64,000 nt of DNA from positions 248,001-312,000 of the forward strand of contig NZ_LT906453.1 of the NCBI RefSeq assembly GCF_900187045.1, read 5' to 3'. Origin of the DNA: Dermatophilus congolensis (lineage in GTDB: Bacteria > Actinomycetota > Actinomycetes > Actinomycetales > Dermatophilaceae). The notes beneath the pieces were generated by a model, which was given only the letters and a program-made list of their open reading frames with translations, did not search any database and was not told where the DNA came from. Below are positions 9,474 through 19,343 of the stretch, piece by piece. Every line of letters begins with the position of its first letter. Position 1 is the stretch's first letter. A program made the translations under genes and the position numbers.

Positions 9474-10714
9474 TGTACGTTGATCGCGTGAGCAGCGCGT
9501 CGACGACCCCCAGCCCCGCCGACTCCGGCCCCGGCAACACCCCAGACACCCGATCGCGACCAATCCCACAATTCGCGCTCATTCTTGGCGGACTAGCCGC
9601 CATCTGGGTCGTCATGCTCGGCATCAATGCCCAATCAAGCCTTGTAGGACCGGTCTTTCTGACCATCAACTTGTTCGTTGTTGTCTACCCACTACAGCAA
9701 CGACTCAACAAACGCGGCTTTCCACCTCTTATCGGCGCACTCGTATCTGGCCTACTCGTCGCAGCGATCCTCATCGCTTTCTTCGGCTCACTAGCCTGGG
9801 CAACCGCACGCTTTATCGTCGAAATACCTCAATACCAAGGTCAATTCAGTCTTCTCTACTCTCAGATGATTGACTGGCTCCGCGGCATGAGGATCAGCGA
9901 ACAACAAGTAATCGAACAACTCGAAGACCTCCAACGCCAGGTATCGCCTTCCAACGCAGTCGCCGTCCTCCAAAGCGCGCTCAGTGGCCTCACCGGCATC
10001 CTTTCCGCCTTCGCGGTCCTACTGACAGTAATCTTCGTAGGCCTCATCGACTCGATGAGCACAGACCGCCGCGCAGCGATGCTGCTACGCACCAAACCCT
10101 CCCTGACCCACGCGCTCTTGGACTTCGCTCAAGGAGTACGCCGCTACTGGATCGTCTCAACCACCTTCGGCCTCATCGTCTCGGCGATGAACGTTGCGGT
10201 CCTGCTCTACCTCGATGTCCCCCTGCCATGGGTCTGGGGCCTGTTCACGTTCCTCACCAACTACATTCCCAATATCGGATTCGTGATGGGCTTGGTGCCA
10301 CCAGCCATCATGGCACTCCTGGCCAATGACCCTCTCACCTCGCTGATCGTTATCATCACGTTCTCCGTCATCAACTTCGTGATGCAATCAGTCATCCAAC
10401 CGAAGTTCACCGGTGATTCTGTTGGAGTCACCGCCAGTGTCTCCCTCATCTCACTACTGTTCTGGAGCTGGGCCCTAGGACCTCTCGGAGCGATCCTCGC
10501 TCTACCAGCAACGCTGCTTCTCAAAACGATCCTTATCGACATCGACCCAGACCTGCGCTGGCTCAATGTTCTCTTCGCCTCTGACCCCTCCAACGGTGAA
10601 CCACTGGCTGGAAACCCAGAACGCGACGCCAAAAACACCGACACCGCTTCTGTCGAGGCAACAGCGCCTTCCCGCCCCAGCGAACGTCACGACGCAGCTT
10701 CAGCTCAGGGATAA
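9473..10714 (+). CDS. AI-2E family transporter (PerM/TqsA-like)
   Basis: A 413-residue membrane protein with about seven to eight hydrophobic segments. It has the family layout: two N-terminal spans, a large soluble loop (about residues 115-160), then a C-terminal bundle. The latter includes VWGLFTFLTNYIPNIGFVMG, the conserved 'L.nfIPniG' segment of this superfamily, and a Q-P motif in VIQPKFTGDSVG. Members export autoinducer-2 or act as Na+(Li+)/H+ antiporters; the role here is unknown. The C-terminal ~50 residues are hydrophilic. GTG 9473 has AGGAG eight bases upstream but inside the gltA hairpin; GTG 9488 is the alternative start. It ends at the very long hairpin 10737-10805. Confidence 0.85.
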   Translation: MYVDRVSSASTTPSPADSGPGNTPDTRSRPIPQFALILGGLAAIWVVMLGINAQSSLVGPVFLTINLFVVVYPLQQRLNKRGFPPLIGALVSGLLVAAILIAFFGSLAWATARFIVEIPQYQGQFSLLYSQMIDWLRGMRISEQQVIEQLEDLQRQVSPSNAVAVLQSALSGLTGILSAFAVLLTVIFVGLIDSMSTDRRAAMLLRTKPSLTHALLDFAQGVRRYWIVSTTFGLIVSAMNVAVLLYLDVPLPWVWGLFTFLTNYIPNIGFVMGLVPPAIMALLANDPLTSLIVIITFSVINFVMQSVIQPKFTGDSVGVTASVSLISLLFWSWALGPLGAILALPATLLLKTILIDIDPDLRWLNVLFASDPSNGEPLAGNPERDAKNTDTASVEATAPSRPSERHDAASAQG

Positions 10715-10736
10715 CCACCGCGATTCTTTCTACATA

Positions 10737-10805
10737 TTTGTGTTGAATATTGTTGAGGGGATAACACTTTTTAAGTGTTATCCCCTCAACAATATTCAAC
10801 ACAAA
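10737..10805. terminator. Exceptionally long bidirectional terminator (33-bp perfect stem)
   Basis: The arms 10737-10769 and 10773-10805 are exact reverse complements over 33 bases with a three-base TTT loop. The stem is AT-rich at both ends and contains GAGGGGATAACAC. It lies between the convergent AI-2E permease (ends 10714) and the esterase (ends 10822). Confidence 0.8.
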
Positions 10806-10821
10806 GCCAATAAAAGAAAAA

Positions 10822-11754
10822 CTAGCCAAATAAACGATCTAAGAAAGGACGCTCCGGGGGCGAGCCACAACGGTACGCAAGCCAGTGCATAATCGGCTCC
10901 CAATGCGAAGCCACATATCGCGTGGTATGACCACCCTTGTCAAAAATAGTTGGTGTCCCCGGCAACGCCGCAGCCATCGCCTTCGAAGCCGCATAAAACG
11001 CATCCTGCTTACCGCAAGCAATAGCGCACGGAATCTCACGCAACTGCTCCAGCTTTCCGAACGGATTATTCGCTTCAAAGGCACGCTTGTTATCAAACAT
11101 CAGCGTGGGATTCTCTAGCGGCGTGCGACGCAGAGCAGGGGCAACCACCCCCACCCCCATCACCCGCGTTGGCCCCAACTGCGCAGCCAAACGCAAAGCA
11201 CCAAAGCCCCCCATAGACACACCAGTTAAAGCAAAACGGTCCGTATCCAGGCCTAACGCAGCCACCAAGGGCAGAAAATCATCCACCACCATCGCCGCAG
11301 TATCAATACCATTGTTATGGCGGTGCCAATAATGACGCCCCCCATCAACCGCCGCCACCGTCAACCCAGTACGCCGCGAAACACCTGGAGCATCCAAGCG
11401 CTCCACAAACCAGTTCGCACTCGTACCCAGAGAATGCAACGCAATCACCAGATGCGACGGCCCCTCCGGCCGAGTCACCACCCAGTTAATCGAACGTCCT
11501 GGCCAATGCTTAGACGTCAGCGTCCCTCGCTCAATCTTCACCACAGGCGGGTCAAGAACCGGAGCAGGCCTACCTACAAAAGCCGCAGCTGCCGCTGACA
11601 CCCCTCCCATGAGTACAGCTCGCCGCGAGGGGGCTGACTGCGGGCCACTTGAGCAGGCCCATTCACTGGCGAGGTGCACCTCCCAAGTCTCGCACATGCA
11701 GATCGAGGCACAGGCATCCACGCAGGCGAGAAGCCTGCGCACACACACCCACAT
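10822..11754 (-). CDS. Secreted alpha/beta-hydrolase (esterase-like)
   Basis: The longest frame has 310 residues. Seen: an esterase nucleophile elbow GVSMGG, an oxyanion region ALHSLGTSANW, and a C-terminal GGHTTRY with the likely catalytic histidine. The N-terminal part contains SRRAVLMGGVSAAAAA, which looks like a twin-arginine signal, so export of a folded esterase is likely. The start is unresolved: ATG 11754, ATG 11697 and GTG 11679 are all in frame and none has a convincing ribosome site; 11679 would place the two arginines near residue 19, as in normal Tat signals. The fold resembles esterase D/antigen 85-like enzymes. The substrate is unknown. Divergent from phosphoketolase. Confidence 0.75.
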   Translation of the reverse strand: MWVCVRRLLACVDACASICMCETWEVHLASEWACSSGPQSAPSRRAVLMGGVSAAAAAFVGRPAPVLDPPVVKIERGTLTSKHWPGRSINWVVTRPEGPSHLVIALHSLGTSANWFVERLDAPGVSRRTGLTVAAVDGGRHYWHRHNNGIDTAAMVVDDFLPLVAALGLDTDRFALTGVSMGGFGALRLAAQLGPTRVMGVGVVAPALRRTPLENPTLMFDNKRAFEANNPFGKLEQLREIPCAIACGKQDAFYAASKAMAAALPGTPTIFDKGGHTTRYVASHWEPIMHWLAYRCGSPPERPFLDRLFG

Positions 11755-11759
11755 TCTCA

Positions 11760-12037
11760 GCTACGACACAACCCCCACTCGAAGGAGATATTCACCACAC
11801 CCACCCAAAAAACGAATAGTAAACACCCAACCAAAACGACCGACTCAAACAAATGTCCAAATTTGTACAAAAAATAAAAACGATTACTACACCAGCGAAA
11901 ACGTTAACAACAACATAATCAACACCCCACATGTCGACAAATAGATTGCGCGAATAACAAAACCCCCATCGAATTAGAAGACGATTTGCGCGACACTTAA
12001 AACAGAACCGAAATACACACCCAGATCGAGGACACGA
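11760..12037 (+). promoter_or_regulatory. AT-rich divergent intergenic region upstream of phosphoketolase
   Basis: About 280 bases without a gene, strikingly A-rich on the plus strand compared with the flanking genes. It separates the divergent esterase and phosphoketolase genes. The octamer TTGCGCGA occurs twice, at 11946-11953 and 11986-11993, exactly 40 bases apart, which could be a regulator site on one helical face. No clear -35/-10 pair or riboswitch was recognised. Confidence 0.4.
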
Positions 12038-14515
12038 ATGACCACACACACCAACACCTGGCCCACCCGCACCCAAGCACAAGCCCCCGAACTCACCGAC
12101 CACACTCTCCACCTCATCGACAAATGGTGGCGAGCAGCCAACTACCTCTCCGTAGGACAGATCTACCTACTTAACAACCCCCTCCTACGCCGCCCCCTCC
12201 ACCGCGACGACGTCAAACGCCGACTCCTAGGCCACTGGGGAACCACCCCCGGACTGAACTTCCTCTACGCGCACATGAACCGCGCCATCAAAGAACGCTC
12301 CCTCTCAGCCATATACGTCACCGGCCCAGGCCACGGCGGCCCTGGCCTAGTCGCCAACACCTACCTCGAAGGCACCTACACCGAGACCTACCCCAACATC
12401 ACCCAAGACGAAGCAGGCATGCAGCGCCTCTTCAAACAATTCTCCTTCCCCGGCGGCATCCCCTCCCACGTCGCACCCGAAACTCCAGGATCCATCCACG
12501 AAGGCGGCGAACTGGGCTACGCCCTCTCCCACGCCTACGGCGCCGCCTTCGACAACAAAGACCTCCTCGTATTCACCGTCGTCGGTGACGGCGAAGCCGA
12601 AACAGGCCCACTGGCCACCTCATGGCACTCCAACAAATTCATCAACCCCAACGCCGACGGCGTCGTCCTGCCCGTCCTACACCTCAACGGCTACAAAATC
12701 GCCAACCCCACCGTCCTAGCCCGCATCCCTGAAGACGAACTCCGCGACCTTATGCGCGGCTACGGCCACAAACCCCACTTCTTCACCGGCGGATTCGACG
12801 ACGAAGACCCCATCACCACTCACCGCCGATTCGCCGAACTACTCGACACCTGCCTCGACGAAATCGCCGACATCAAAGCCAAAGCAGCCGAAGGCAACAC
12901 CGAACGCCCCCTATGGCCCATGATCGTCTTCCGCACCCCCAAAGGCTGGACCGGCCCAGCCGAAATCGACGGAAAACGCTCCACCGACTCCTGGCGCGCC
13001 CACCAAGTACCCCTGGCTTCAGCCCGCGACACCGAAGAGCACCTCCACGACCTCGAAAAATGGCTCACCTCCTACAGCACCGACGAGCTCTTCGATAGCA
13101 ACGGAAAACTCATCGACGACATCGCAGACCAAGCCCCCCAAGGCGACCTGCGCATGTCCGCCAACCCCATCACCAACGGCGGACTCGTCCTACGCGACCT
13201 CAAACTGCCCGACTGGCGCGACTATGCAATCGACGTCAAAACCCCCGGAACCCCCATGACCGAAGCCACCCGTCGCCTCGGCACATACTTCCGCGACGTC
13301 ATCAAAATGAACCCGGACAACTTCCGCATCTTCGGGCCAGACGAAACCGCATCCAACCGACTCCAAGACGTCTACGAAGTCACTGACAAACAATGGAACG
13401 CGGAGTACTACAGCACCGACTCCGATGACCACCTCTCCCGCGCTGGCCGCGTCATGGAAATGCTTTCCGAACACCAATGCCAAGGCTGGCTCGAGGGCTA
13501 CCTCCTCACCGGCCGCCACGGCATGATGAGCTCCTACGAAGCCTTCATCCACATCATCGACTCCATGTTCAACCAACACGCCAAATGGTTGAAAGTCACC
13601 AATGAAATCCCGTGGCGTGCCCCTATCGCCTCACTCAACTACCTGCTATCCAGCCACGTGTGGCGCCAAGACCACAACGGATTCAGCCACCAAGACCCCG
13701 GATTCATCGACCACGTCGTCAACAAAAAATCCGACATCATCCGCGTCTACCTCCCACCGGACACCAACACCCTCCTATCCACCTGGGCTCACTGCCTGCG
13801 CTCACACCAGTACGTAAACGTCGTCGTCGCAGGTAAACAACCCGCCCCGAACTTCCTCTCTGCCGACGAAGCAATGAAACACTGCACCCGCGGCATCGGC
13901 ATCTGGAAATGGGCAGGAACCGAAGTAGACGGCGAAGAACCCGACGTCGTCCTCGCCTGCGCTGGCGACGTCCCCACCCTAGAAACACTCGCCGCTGCAT
14001 CGATCTTGCGCGAAGCCATCCCCGACCTGAAAGTGCGCGTGGTCAACGTCGTGGATCTGATGCGTCTACAAGACGAAAAAGAACACCCCCACGGCCTATC
14101 CAGCCGAGAATTCGACAACTACTTCACATCCACCAAACCGGTCATCTTCAACTACCACGGCTACCCATGGCTCATCCACCGGCTTACCTACCGCCGCCAC
14201 GGACACGCCAACATCCACGTACGCGGCTTCAAAGAAGAAGGCACCACTACAACCCCATTCGACATGGCAATGCGTAACGACATCGACCGCTACCACCTCG
14301 TCATGGACGTCATCGACCAGGTGCCATCCCTAGGAGCCAAGTACGCGAACCTACGCCAGTACATGTTCGACGCTCGCACCCACGCCCGGGCCTACGCCTA
14401 CGCCAACGGCGAAGACATCCCCGCAGTCGCGCAATGGGTCTGGCCAGATGCACAAAACCAGGCCGACGGCCAAGCCGTAGAGGCAACCATCGCCACCGGC
14501 GGCGACAACGAATAA
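12038..14515 (+). CDS. xfp: Xylulose-5-phosphate/fructose-6-phosphate phosphoketolase
   Basis: An 825-residue thiamine-diphosphate enzyme, full family length. It cleaves xylulose 5-phosphate (and often fructose 6-phosphate) with phosphate to acetyl phosphate plus glyceraldehyde 3-phosphate (or erythrose 4-phosphate). Seen: the first family signature [14 protein letters not shown] near residues 150-163, and the ThDP/Mg site [10 protein letters not shown] starting near residue 183, with the downstream ..NKF.. asparagine. The second domain carries [12 protein letters not shown] and [14 protein letters not shown]-type substrate residues. It is monocistronic, ends before the hairpin at 14529-14568, and follows a 280-base leader, so it is probably regulated. 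No acetate kinase or phosphotransacetylase lies nearby. Confidence 0.95.
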   Translation: MTTHTNTWPTRTQAQAPELTDHTLHLIDKWWRAANYLSVGQIYLLNNPLLRRPLHRDDVKRRLLGHWGTTPGLNFLYAHMNRAIKERSLSAIYVTGPGHGGPGLVANTYLEGTYTETYPNITQDEAGMQRLFKQFSFPGGIPSHVAPETPGSIHEGGELGYALSHAYGAAFDNKDLLVFTVVGDGEAETGPLATSWHSNKFINPNADGVVLPVLHLNGYKIANPTVLARIPEDELRDLMRGYGHKPHFFTGGFDDEDPITTHRRFAELLDTCLDEIADIKAKAAEGNTERPLWPMIVFRTPKGWTGPAEIDGKRSTDSWRAHQVPLASARDTEEHLHDLEKWLTSYSTDELFDSNGKLIDDIADQAPQGDLRMSANPITNGGLVLRDLKLPDWRDYAIDVKTPGTPMTEATRRLGTYFRDVIKMNPDNFRIFGPDETASNRLQDVYEVTDKQWNAEYYSTDSDDHLSRAGRVMEMLSEHQCQGWLEGYLLTGRHGMMSSYEAFIHIIDSMFNQHAKWLKVTNEIPWRAPIASLNYLLSSHVWRQDHNGFSHQDPGFIDHVVNKKSDIIRVYLPPDTNTLLSTWAHCLRSHQYVNVVVAGKQPAPNFLSADEAMKHCTRGIGIWKWAGTEVDGEEPDVVLACAGDVPTLETLAAASILREAIPDLKVRVVNVVDLMRLQDEKEHPHGLSSREFDNYFTSTKPVIFNYHGYPWLIHRLTYRRHGHANIHVRGFKEEGTTTTPFDMAMRNDIDRYHLVMDVIDQVPSLGAKYANLRQYMFDARTHARAYAYANGEDIPAVAQWVWPDAQNQADGQAVEATIATGGDNE

Positions 14516-14528
14516 CCACACTCAACAC

Positions 14529-14568
14529 TGTGTTGGGCCCGTGACCGTGTGGTCACGGGCCCAACACA
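14529..14568. terminator. Bidirectional terminator between xfp and oleD
   Basis: Perfect 18-bp inverted repeat, 14529-14546 and 14551-14568, with a GTGT loop. It serves the convergent phosphoketolase and ole operon. Confidence 0.85.
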
Positions 14569-14579
14569 TGAAGTCAGCC

Positions 14580-15581
14580 TCAGCGGCAGTAGTACTCAGC
14601 TACCCGAGCAAACCCCTCATCCAAACTCACCTTCGGGGTCCATCTCAGAGCCTGCTGTGTACGGCGCTGATCAAACCAGTGCGCAGTCGACAACTGCTCC
14701 ACCAAAAACCGCGTCAACGGCGGGTCAGCCTCATTCAGCACACCAAACCGTTCCCGCAAACCCGTCACCACATCCACAGCGCTACCAACCCACAACGCAG
14801 GCCGTTTAGGCAACACCTTGGGCGCCGGATCCACACCACCGGCACGCGCCCATGACACAAAAATTTCCGAAACAGGACGTGGCTCACCATTAGTCACCAC
14901 GAAGGACTCGCCACGTACATCTATACAGCGATCCACTGCCGCAACAAATGCATCCACAGCGTTATCGATATACAGCGTGTCTATGAGCGCAGCACCGTTA
15001 CCCACCACCGGCAACCGCCCTGCCTGTGCACGCCGAATAACCCGCGCCACCAGCTGAGTATCACGCGGACCCCACACAATATGAGGACGCAGCACCACAA
15101 CCGCAGGTCCACTACCTGCCTGCTGAGAACGAAGATCCTCTTCTAGAGCCATACGCTCAGAGATCGCTTTGGAGCGGGCGTAGTTACCCCGAGCGTGCTC
15201 AGGGCTAGCCGGACCAGCACCCTCACCAACAATCGATGTACCTGCATGTGCCACAGACGGGCTAGAAGTATGCACAAACCGGCAGATGCCATGACGGCGA
15301 GCCGCATCCAACATATTCAAAGTGCCGCCGGCATTAATGCGCAGGTATTCCTCCCACCTACCAGTAATGTTCACTTTGGCTGCCAGGTGCACCACAGCCT
15401 CTTGACCGGCCATAGCGCGGTCCACATCACCAGGAACAGTGATGTCTCCGAGCACTTCACGCACACCCGGGATATTGCTGACACGGCGCTGCAACACGGT
15501 CACCTCGTCACCGCGTTGCATAAGTGCCTCAGCAACACCGCCACCGAGCATGCCCGAAGCACCAGTGACGAGCACCTTCAT
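14580..15581 (-). CDS. oleD: OleD: 2-alkyl-3-oxoacid reductase (SDR) of olefin biosynthesis
   Basis: A 333-residue extended short-chain dehydrogenase of the 3-beta-hydroxysteroid dehydrogenase type. In olefin synthesis it reduces the 2-alkyl-3-ketoacid made by OleA to the 2-alkyl-3-hydroxyacid with NADPH. Seen: the nucleotide-binding GASGMLGGGV at residues 7-16, VHLAAKVNITG, catalytic YARSK (residues about 152-156), and a C-terminal substrate domain. Its start overlaps the OleBC stop by four bases (ATGA), so it is translationally coupled as the third gene of oleA-oleBC-oleD. The function rests mainly on this context, because SDRs of this type are common. Confidence 0.9.
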   Translation of the reverse strand: MKVLVTGASGMLGGGVAEALMQRGDEVTVLQRRVSNIPGVREVLGDITVPGDVDRAMAGQEAVVHLAAKVNITGRWEEYLRINAGGTLNMLDAARRHGICRFVHTSSPSVAHAGTSIVGEGAGPASPEHARGNYARSKAISERMALEEDLRSQQAGSGPAVVVLRPHIVWGPRDTQLVARVIRRAQAGRLPVVGNGAALIDTLYIDNAVDAFVAAVDRCIDVRGESFVVTNGEPRPVSEIFVSWARAGGVDPAPKVLPKRPALWVGSAVDVVTGLRERFGVLNEADPPLTRFLVEQLSTAHWFDQRRTQQALRWTPKVSLDEGFARVAEYYCR

Positions 15582-18277
15582 CGCCGTCCTCCGTTCCCGG
15601 CAAGAACATCCTCAGCCCAGCAAGCCAAAGCAGTCCGGTCAATTTTGGATTGGTGTCGAATATCAACAGGCATGCTGTCCCGGACAAGCACCGCAGCAAC
15701 TGGCCGATCCGCAGCGGCCCGAACAGCGGTATGCAGAGCTTGATCGGCAAGTACCCCACCAGCAGCGCGGGCAAGACCTCTCTCATCGGGGGTGAGCACC
15801 ACAACGAGTTGTTGCAGGCCACGTGGCCCGACTCCCACGACAGCGGCGTTCGCGACACCGTTGAGCGACTCAACTCGCTGTTCAAGCCCGACCGGAGTTA
15901 AAGGCCCCTCAGCTGTATGAATAACGTGAACACGTCGCCCTTCCACCCAGAGGCGACCATCTCCATCGAGGTGCCCCACATCACCTGTGCGATGCCAGCC
16001 ACGAGGGCTCTTGGAGGCATCATCAACGCCCCACAGCTGGTCGTATCGGTCTTTCATGTGCGGTGCCCGCACACAAATTTCCCCCACTACGCCAGCCTCG
16101 GCGGTGAGATCACCATCGGGACCATCAGGAACAGCAGGCAAAGGAGCGACCATGATCTGGACGCTTTCGATTGCGCGCCCCACGCAGACACCATCTTGCA
16201 TGCGCTCTGGCGCATATACCTGCTCAAGTTCGTCAAGGGTGATGTCCGAGACGGGCAGACATTCGGTCATGCCATACGGCGTGTGCATTTCTGCATGAGG
16301 GAAAACAGTGTCGCTCAGGCGGCGCAGCAGCGTGAGCGGGACCGGTGCCCCCGCAGACATCACGATCTTCACTCCTGCCAGGGCACGACGCTGACTGGGT
16401 TGAAGCTGCTCGGAGGTAGCCAAGACATTGCGAAGAGCCGCAGGTGAAGCGAAAACAGTGGTGCCTCGCGCGGCAGTGACCGCATCGGCTAGTGCAGCCG
16501 CGGTGAGAGTGGCTGGCGCGGTGACTTTCATGTCAGGAACAACACCAGCAACGCCAAGGGCAGGTCCGTACAGCGCGAAAGGCGCAAAAGCGGCGACGAG
16601 ACGGTCGCCAGGTGTGAGTCGGTAGATATGCCCGAAACCGCCTACCTGAGCGCGGATCTGATCGAGCGTGTAAACGACACCTTTGCTGGGGCCTGTAGCA
16701 CCGGAAGTGAAAAGCACAGCAGCGTCGTCTTCAGGCTTGCGACTCGCTGGGAGAGTGTGCCCGCCAGCAGCGAGAGCACGCCCCCGAGCACGTAGGTCGT
16801 CAAAGGATGCACGTACGCCAAGAGCTTTTCGTGCCAAGCGCGGTAAGTCACCGACGAGAAAGCGAGTTCCAGGAACACGCAGCGCTGGCAACGCTGGCAT
16901 AGCTTTGCTCATGGCGATGACATGGTGGACGCCCGCGCCGCGCAGAGCACGTCCCATACCGGACAGACCAAGACCAGCGTCAGCGACGACGATGACGCCT
17001 CCGGCTCGCCAGGCAGCGTAGGCGGCGACAGTCAGATCGATGCCTGGTTCGACGAGCAAAGCGACGCGGTCACCGGGGCGTAGCCCTGCATCGCGCAGCC
17101 CTAAAGCAACATGCTCGATGTCAGTGTCGATCTGCCCGAAAGTGATTCGGCGTCCGGTAGCAACTTCAGCGACACAGAGCGCCTCTGGGTCACGGTGAGC
17201 CAAGTCGGTCAATCCAGACCACGGCTGGGCAGGAGTGCCAACAGCGAAAGGTGCCTGGGGTGGGCGTCCGGCATGCGCTGCTGGGTCGCTGTTGATGCAG
17301 GCGCCATGCTGATCGACGCGGGTTTCGATCCAGCGGGCGATGTCCTCAGTGATGCGGGGAGCATCTTCAAGAACCAGATGTGATGCGCCCTCGTAACGAT
17401 GTACATCGGCGTGGGGTAGCCGCGCCTGCAAGTCCCGTAGGTGTGCTTCGGAGAAGACAGAGTCTTTAGGTCCACGCAGCAAAAGCACAGGTACAGGGGC
17501 GGTTTCGGACCCCAATGCGCTCAAACCGTCGGCGAGGTTCCTCATCGTGGCGCGGGTTGGGTGTCCCGAAGTGGTGGGGATATCGGCGACGAATTGCCCC
17601 ACGAAGGATCGGTCACTGCGGGTGCGGTAAGGCAAGGCGTAGGCGTTTTGCACATCGCGAGATGGCCGGGGGCTGCTGACTGCAGTAGTGCCGCGTACGA
17701 ACGCGGGGGTATCCACCGTGGCTGCTCTGAGGGTGCGCGGTGTGAGACTGAATTTCAGCGCGGTGGGCAGGCCTGCGTCGAAGTCATGGTGGACCGTGGT
17801 GTTGGCCAGTACGAGGCCAGCGAGCAGTTCACGGTGTTCAAGGGCCCATCCAGTAGCGACCATGCCACCCCAGTCGTGCCCTGCGGCCACGACGCGTCCG
17901 GTGAGGTTGAGGGCTTGGGTCAGTCCGGCGAGGTCTTTGATGCGTTGTGCCAGAGTTCGTGGCTGTGCCATGGAGCCGCGTGGGTTCTCGGAGAATCCCA
18001 TGCCGAGTTGGTCGACTGCGATGACGCGCCATCCCGGAGCAGGAGCAGCCAGGATGTGACGCCATAAGTAGGACCACGTGGGGTTTCCGTGAACGCATAG
18101 AAGAGTGCCGTGGGTTGGCTCGGTTTCCTTGTCGCTCCCGTTGGGGGCGTGGGTGTCAAGGATGTGCCAGGTGCGGTCGATCCCGTCGGCATCGACCGCT
18201 GTGACGGTGCGTGACCAGGCAGGGTCTATTCCGGGCAGGCCGGTGAGCTGGCTGCGGATTTCTACCGGTGTCACCAC
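15578..18277 (-). CDS. oleBC: OleBC fusion: beta-lactone decarboxylase and beta-lactone synthetase
   Basis: An 899-residue fusion of two enzymes that are separate in Gram-negative bacteria. Residues 1 to about 325 are OleB, an alpha/beta-hydrolase of the haloalkane-dehalogenase type: GHDWGG has nucleophile Asp135, and candidates for the other residues are Asp272 and His300. Residues about 350-899 are OleC, an AMP-forming ligase fold with LFTSGATGPSKG at 522-533 and a TGDVG motif in the C-terminal part. OleC closes the 2-alkyl-3-hydroxyacid to a cis-beta-lactone using ATP, and OleB splits off CO2 to give the cis-olefin. Fusion proteins of this order are known in actinobacteria such as Micrococcus and Kocuria. 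Start overlaps oleA by seven bases and stop overlaps oleD by four. Confidence 0.92.
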   Translation of the reverse strand: MVTPVEIRSQLTGLPGIDPAWSRTVTAVDADGIDRTWHILDTHAPNGSDKETEPTHGTLLCVHGNPTWSYLWRHILAAPAPGWRVIAVDQLGMGFSENPRGSMAQPRTLAQRIKDLAGLTQALNLTGRVVAAGHDWGGMVATGWALEHRELLAGLVLANTTVHHDFDAGLPTALKFSLTPRTLRAATVDTPAFVRGTTAVSSPRPSRDVQNAYALPYRTRSDRSFVGQFVADIPTTSGHPTRATMRNLADGLSALGSETAPVPVLLLRGPKDSVFSEAHLRDLQARLPHADVHRYEGASHLVLEDAPRITEDIARWIETRVDQHGACINSDPAAHAGRPPQAPFAVGTPAQPWSGLTDLAHRDPEALCVAEVATGRRITFGQIDTDIEHVALGLRDAGLRPGDRVALLVEPGIDLTVAAYAAWRAGGVIVVADAGLGLSGMGRALRGAGVHHVIAMSKAMPALPALRVPGTRFLVGDLPRLARKALGVRASFDDLRARGRALAAGGHTLPASRKPEDDAAVLFTSGATGPSKGVVYTLDQIRAQVGGFGHIYRLTPGDRLVAAFAPFALYGPALGVAGVVPDMKVTAPATLTAAALADAVTAARGTTVFASPAALRNVLATSEQLQPSQRRALAGVKIVMSAGAPVPLTLLRRLSDTVFPHAEMHTPYGMTECLPVSDITLDELEQVYAPERMQDGVCVGRAIESVQIMVAPLPAVPDGPDGDLTAEAGVVGEICVRAPHMKDRYDQLWGVDDASKSPRGWHRTGDVGHLDGDGRLWVEGRRVHVIHTAEGPLTPVGLEQRVESLNGVANAAVVGVGPRGLQQLVVVLTPDERGLARAAGGVLADQALHTAVRAAADRPVAAVLVRDSMPVDIRHQSKIDRTALACWAEDVLAGNGGRR

Positions 18278-19296
18278 TGGACCTCAACGAATGAGGCGTT
18301 GAGTCCGGATCCGATACCCATGAGGAGTAGACGGTCACCGGTAGCGAACTGGTCTTGGAAGGTGCCCAAGGTGTAGGGCATCGCGGCCGGGCCGATGTTG
18401 CCGTATTCGGAAATGGTGGTGGGGAATTTCTCCAGTGGTTTGCCCAGCCGTTGGGCGAGGGTGGCGATGTGAGCAGTGGAGGTCTGGTGAGCGACGTACC
18501 AGTCCATGTCTTTCCAGTCCCAGCCGTCTTCTGCCGATTCGGTGTAGGCATCCAGAGCCAAGTCGATGCCTTCGCGGAAGAGTTTGCTGGCTTCGGTGCG
18601 CATACCGTCCATGCTTCCGACACATAGGCGGTGGTGTTCGGTTCCGGCGCGGGTGATTCCCCCTAGGAGGCGGTGTCCTTCGGGGTGGGCGTCGGTGGGA
18701 CCGATGAGGATAGCGACGGCGCCGCTGCCAAGGGTCATGGTGGCGAAGGCTTGTTTGACGTCGGATTTGGTGGCGCCACCAGCGTTGAGACGTTTGATGG
18801 TGGCTTCTTGCATTTGGCGGGAGCTTTCAGAAGCCACGATGAGGCCGTAGCGGATCTGGCCAGCGTCGATCATGGTGCCAGCGATCTGCATTCCATTGAC
18901 AACGCCGAGGCAGGCGTTGGTTACATCGAAGTCCATGCAGTTACGGGGTAGTCCGAGTTCGGCGTGGACTTTGGCGGAGATACCTGGTTCGAGGTGCGGC
19001 CTGGTCACGGAGGCGTTGATGACAAGGCCAACCTGCTCGGGGGAGATACCGGCGGTGTGGAGAGCGCGCCGGCCTGCTTCGACGGCCCCGTCGGTGAAGT
19101 CTTCGTCAGCAGGGAACCAGCGGCGTTGCTTCACTCCGGCGAGGCGTTCCAGTTGTCCGGCAACGGTGCGTGTTTCGGTGTATGCCGGTGCCAGGGCAGT
19201 GTCGAGTTCAGCCGAGGTGACGATCTCGGGGGCTTCCACGGTGGTGACCGCGAGGATGGAACAGTTCGACAGATGGTAGGAAGCGTTGCCGCTCAT
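18271..19296 (-). CDS. oleA: OleA: acyl-CoA condensing thiolase-fold enzyme
   Basis: A 341-residue thiolase/KAS III-fold protein that joins two fatty acyl-CoAs head to head into a 2-alkyl-3-ketoacid, the first step of long-chain olefin synthesis. Seen: the catalytic triad in TNACLG (Cys129), YVAHQTS (His270) and EYGNIG (Asn300); these spacings agree within one residue with those of characterised OleA. The start ATG 19296 has GAAAGG upstream. It opens the operon oleA-oleBC-oleD. It could be mistaken for FabH, but the two neighbours make OleA much more likely. A pair of genes of the methionine importer lies just upstream on the same strand with a 47-base gap and no evident terminator. Confidence 0.92.
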   Translation of the reverse strand: MSGNASYHLSNCSILAVTTVEAPEIVTSAELDTALAPAYTETRTVAGQLERLAGVKQRRWFPADEDFTDGAVEAGRRALHTAGISPEQVGLVINASVTRPHLEPGISAKVHAELGLPRNCMDFDVTNACLGVVNGMQIAGTMIDAGQIRYGLIVASESSRQMQEATIKRLNAGGATKSDVKQAFATMTLGSGAVAILIGPTDAHPEGHRLLGGITRAGTEHHRLCVGSMDGMRTEASKLFREGIDLALDAYTESAEDGWDWKDMDWYVAHQTSTAHIATLAQRLGKPLEKFPTTISEYGNIGPAAMPYTLGTFQDQFATGDRLLLMGIGSGLNASFVEVQW

Positions 19297-19343
19297 GGAG
19301 GGCCTTTCTGGTATGTGGAGCGCCTCGTGCGTTGGCTGTCAGG

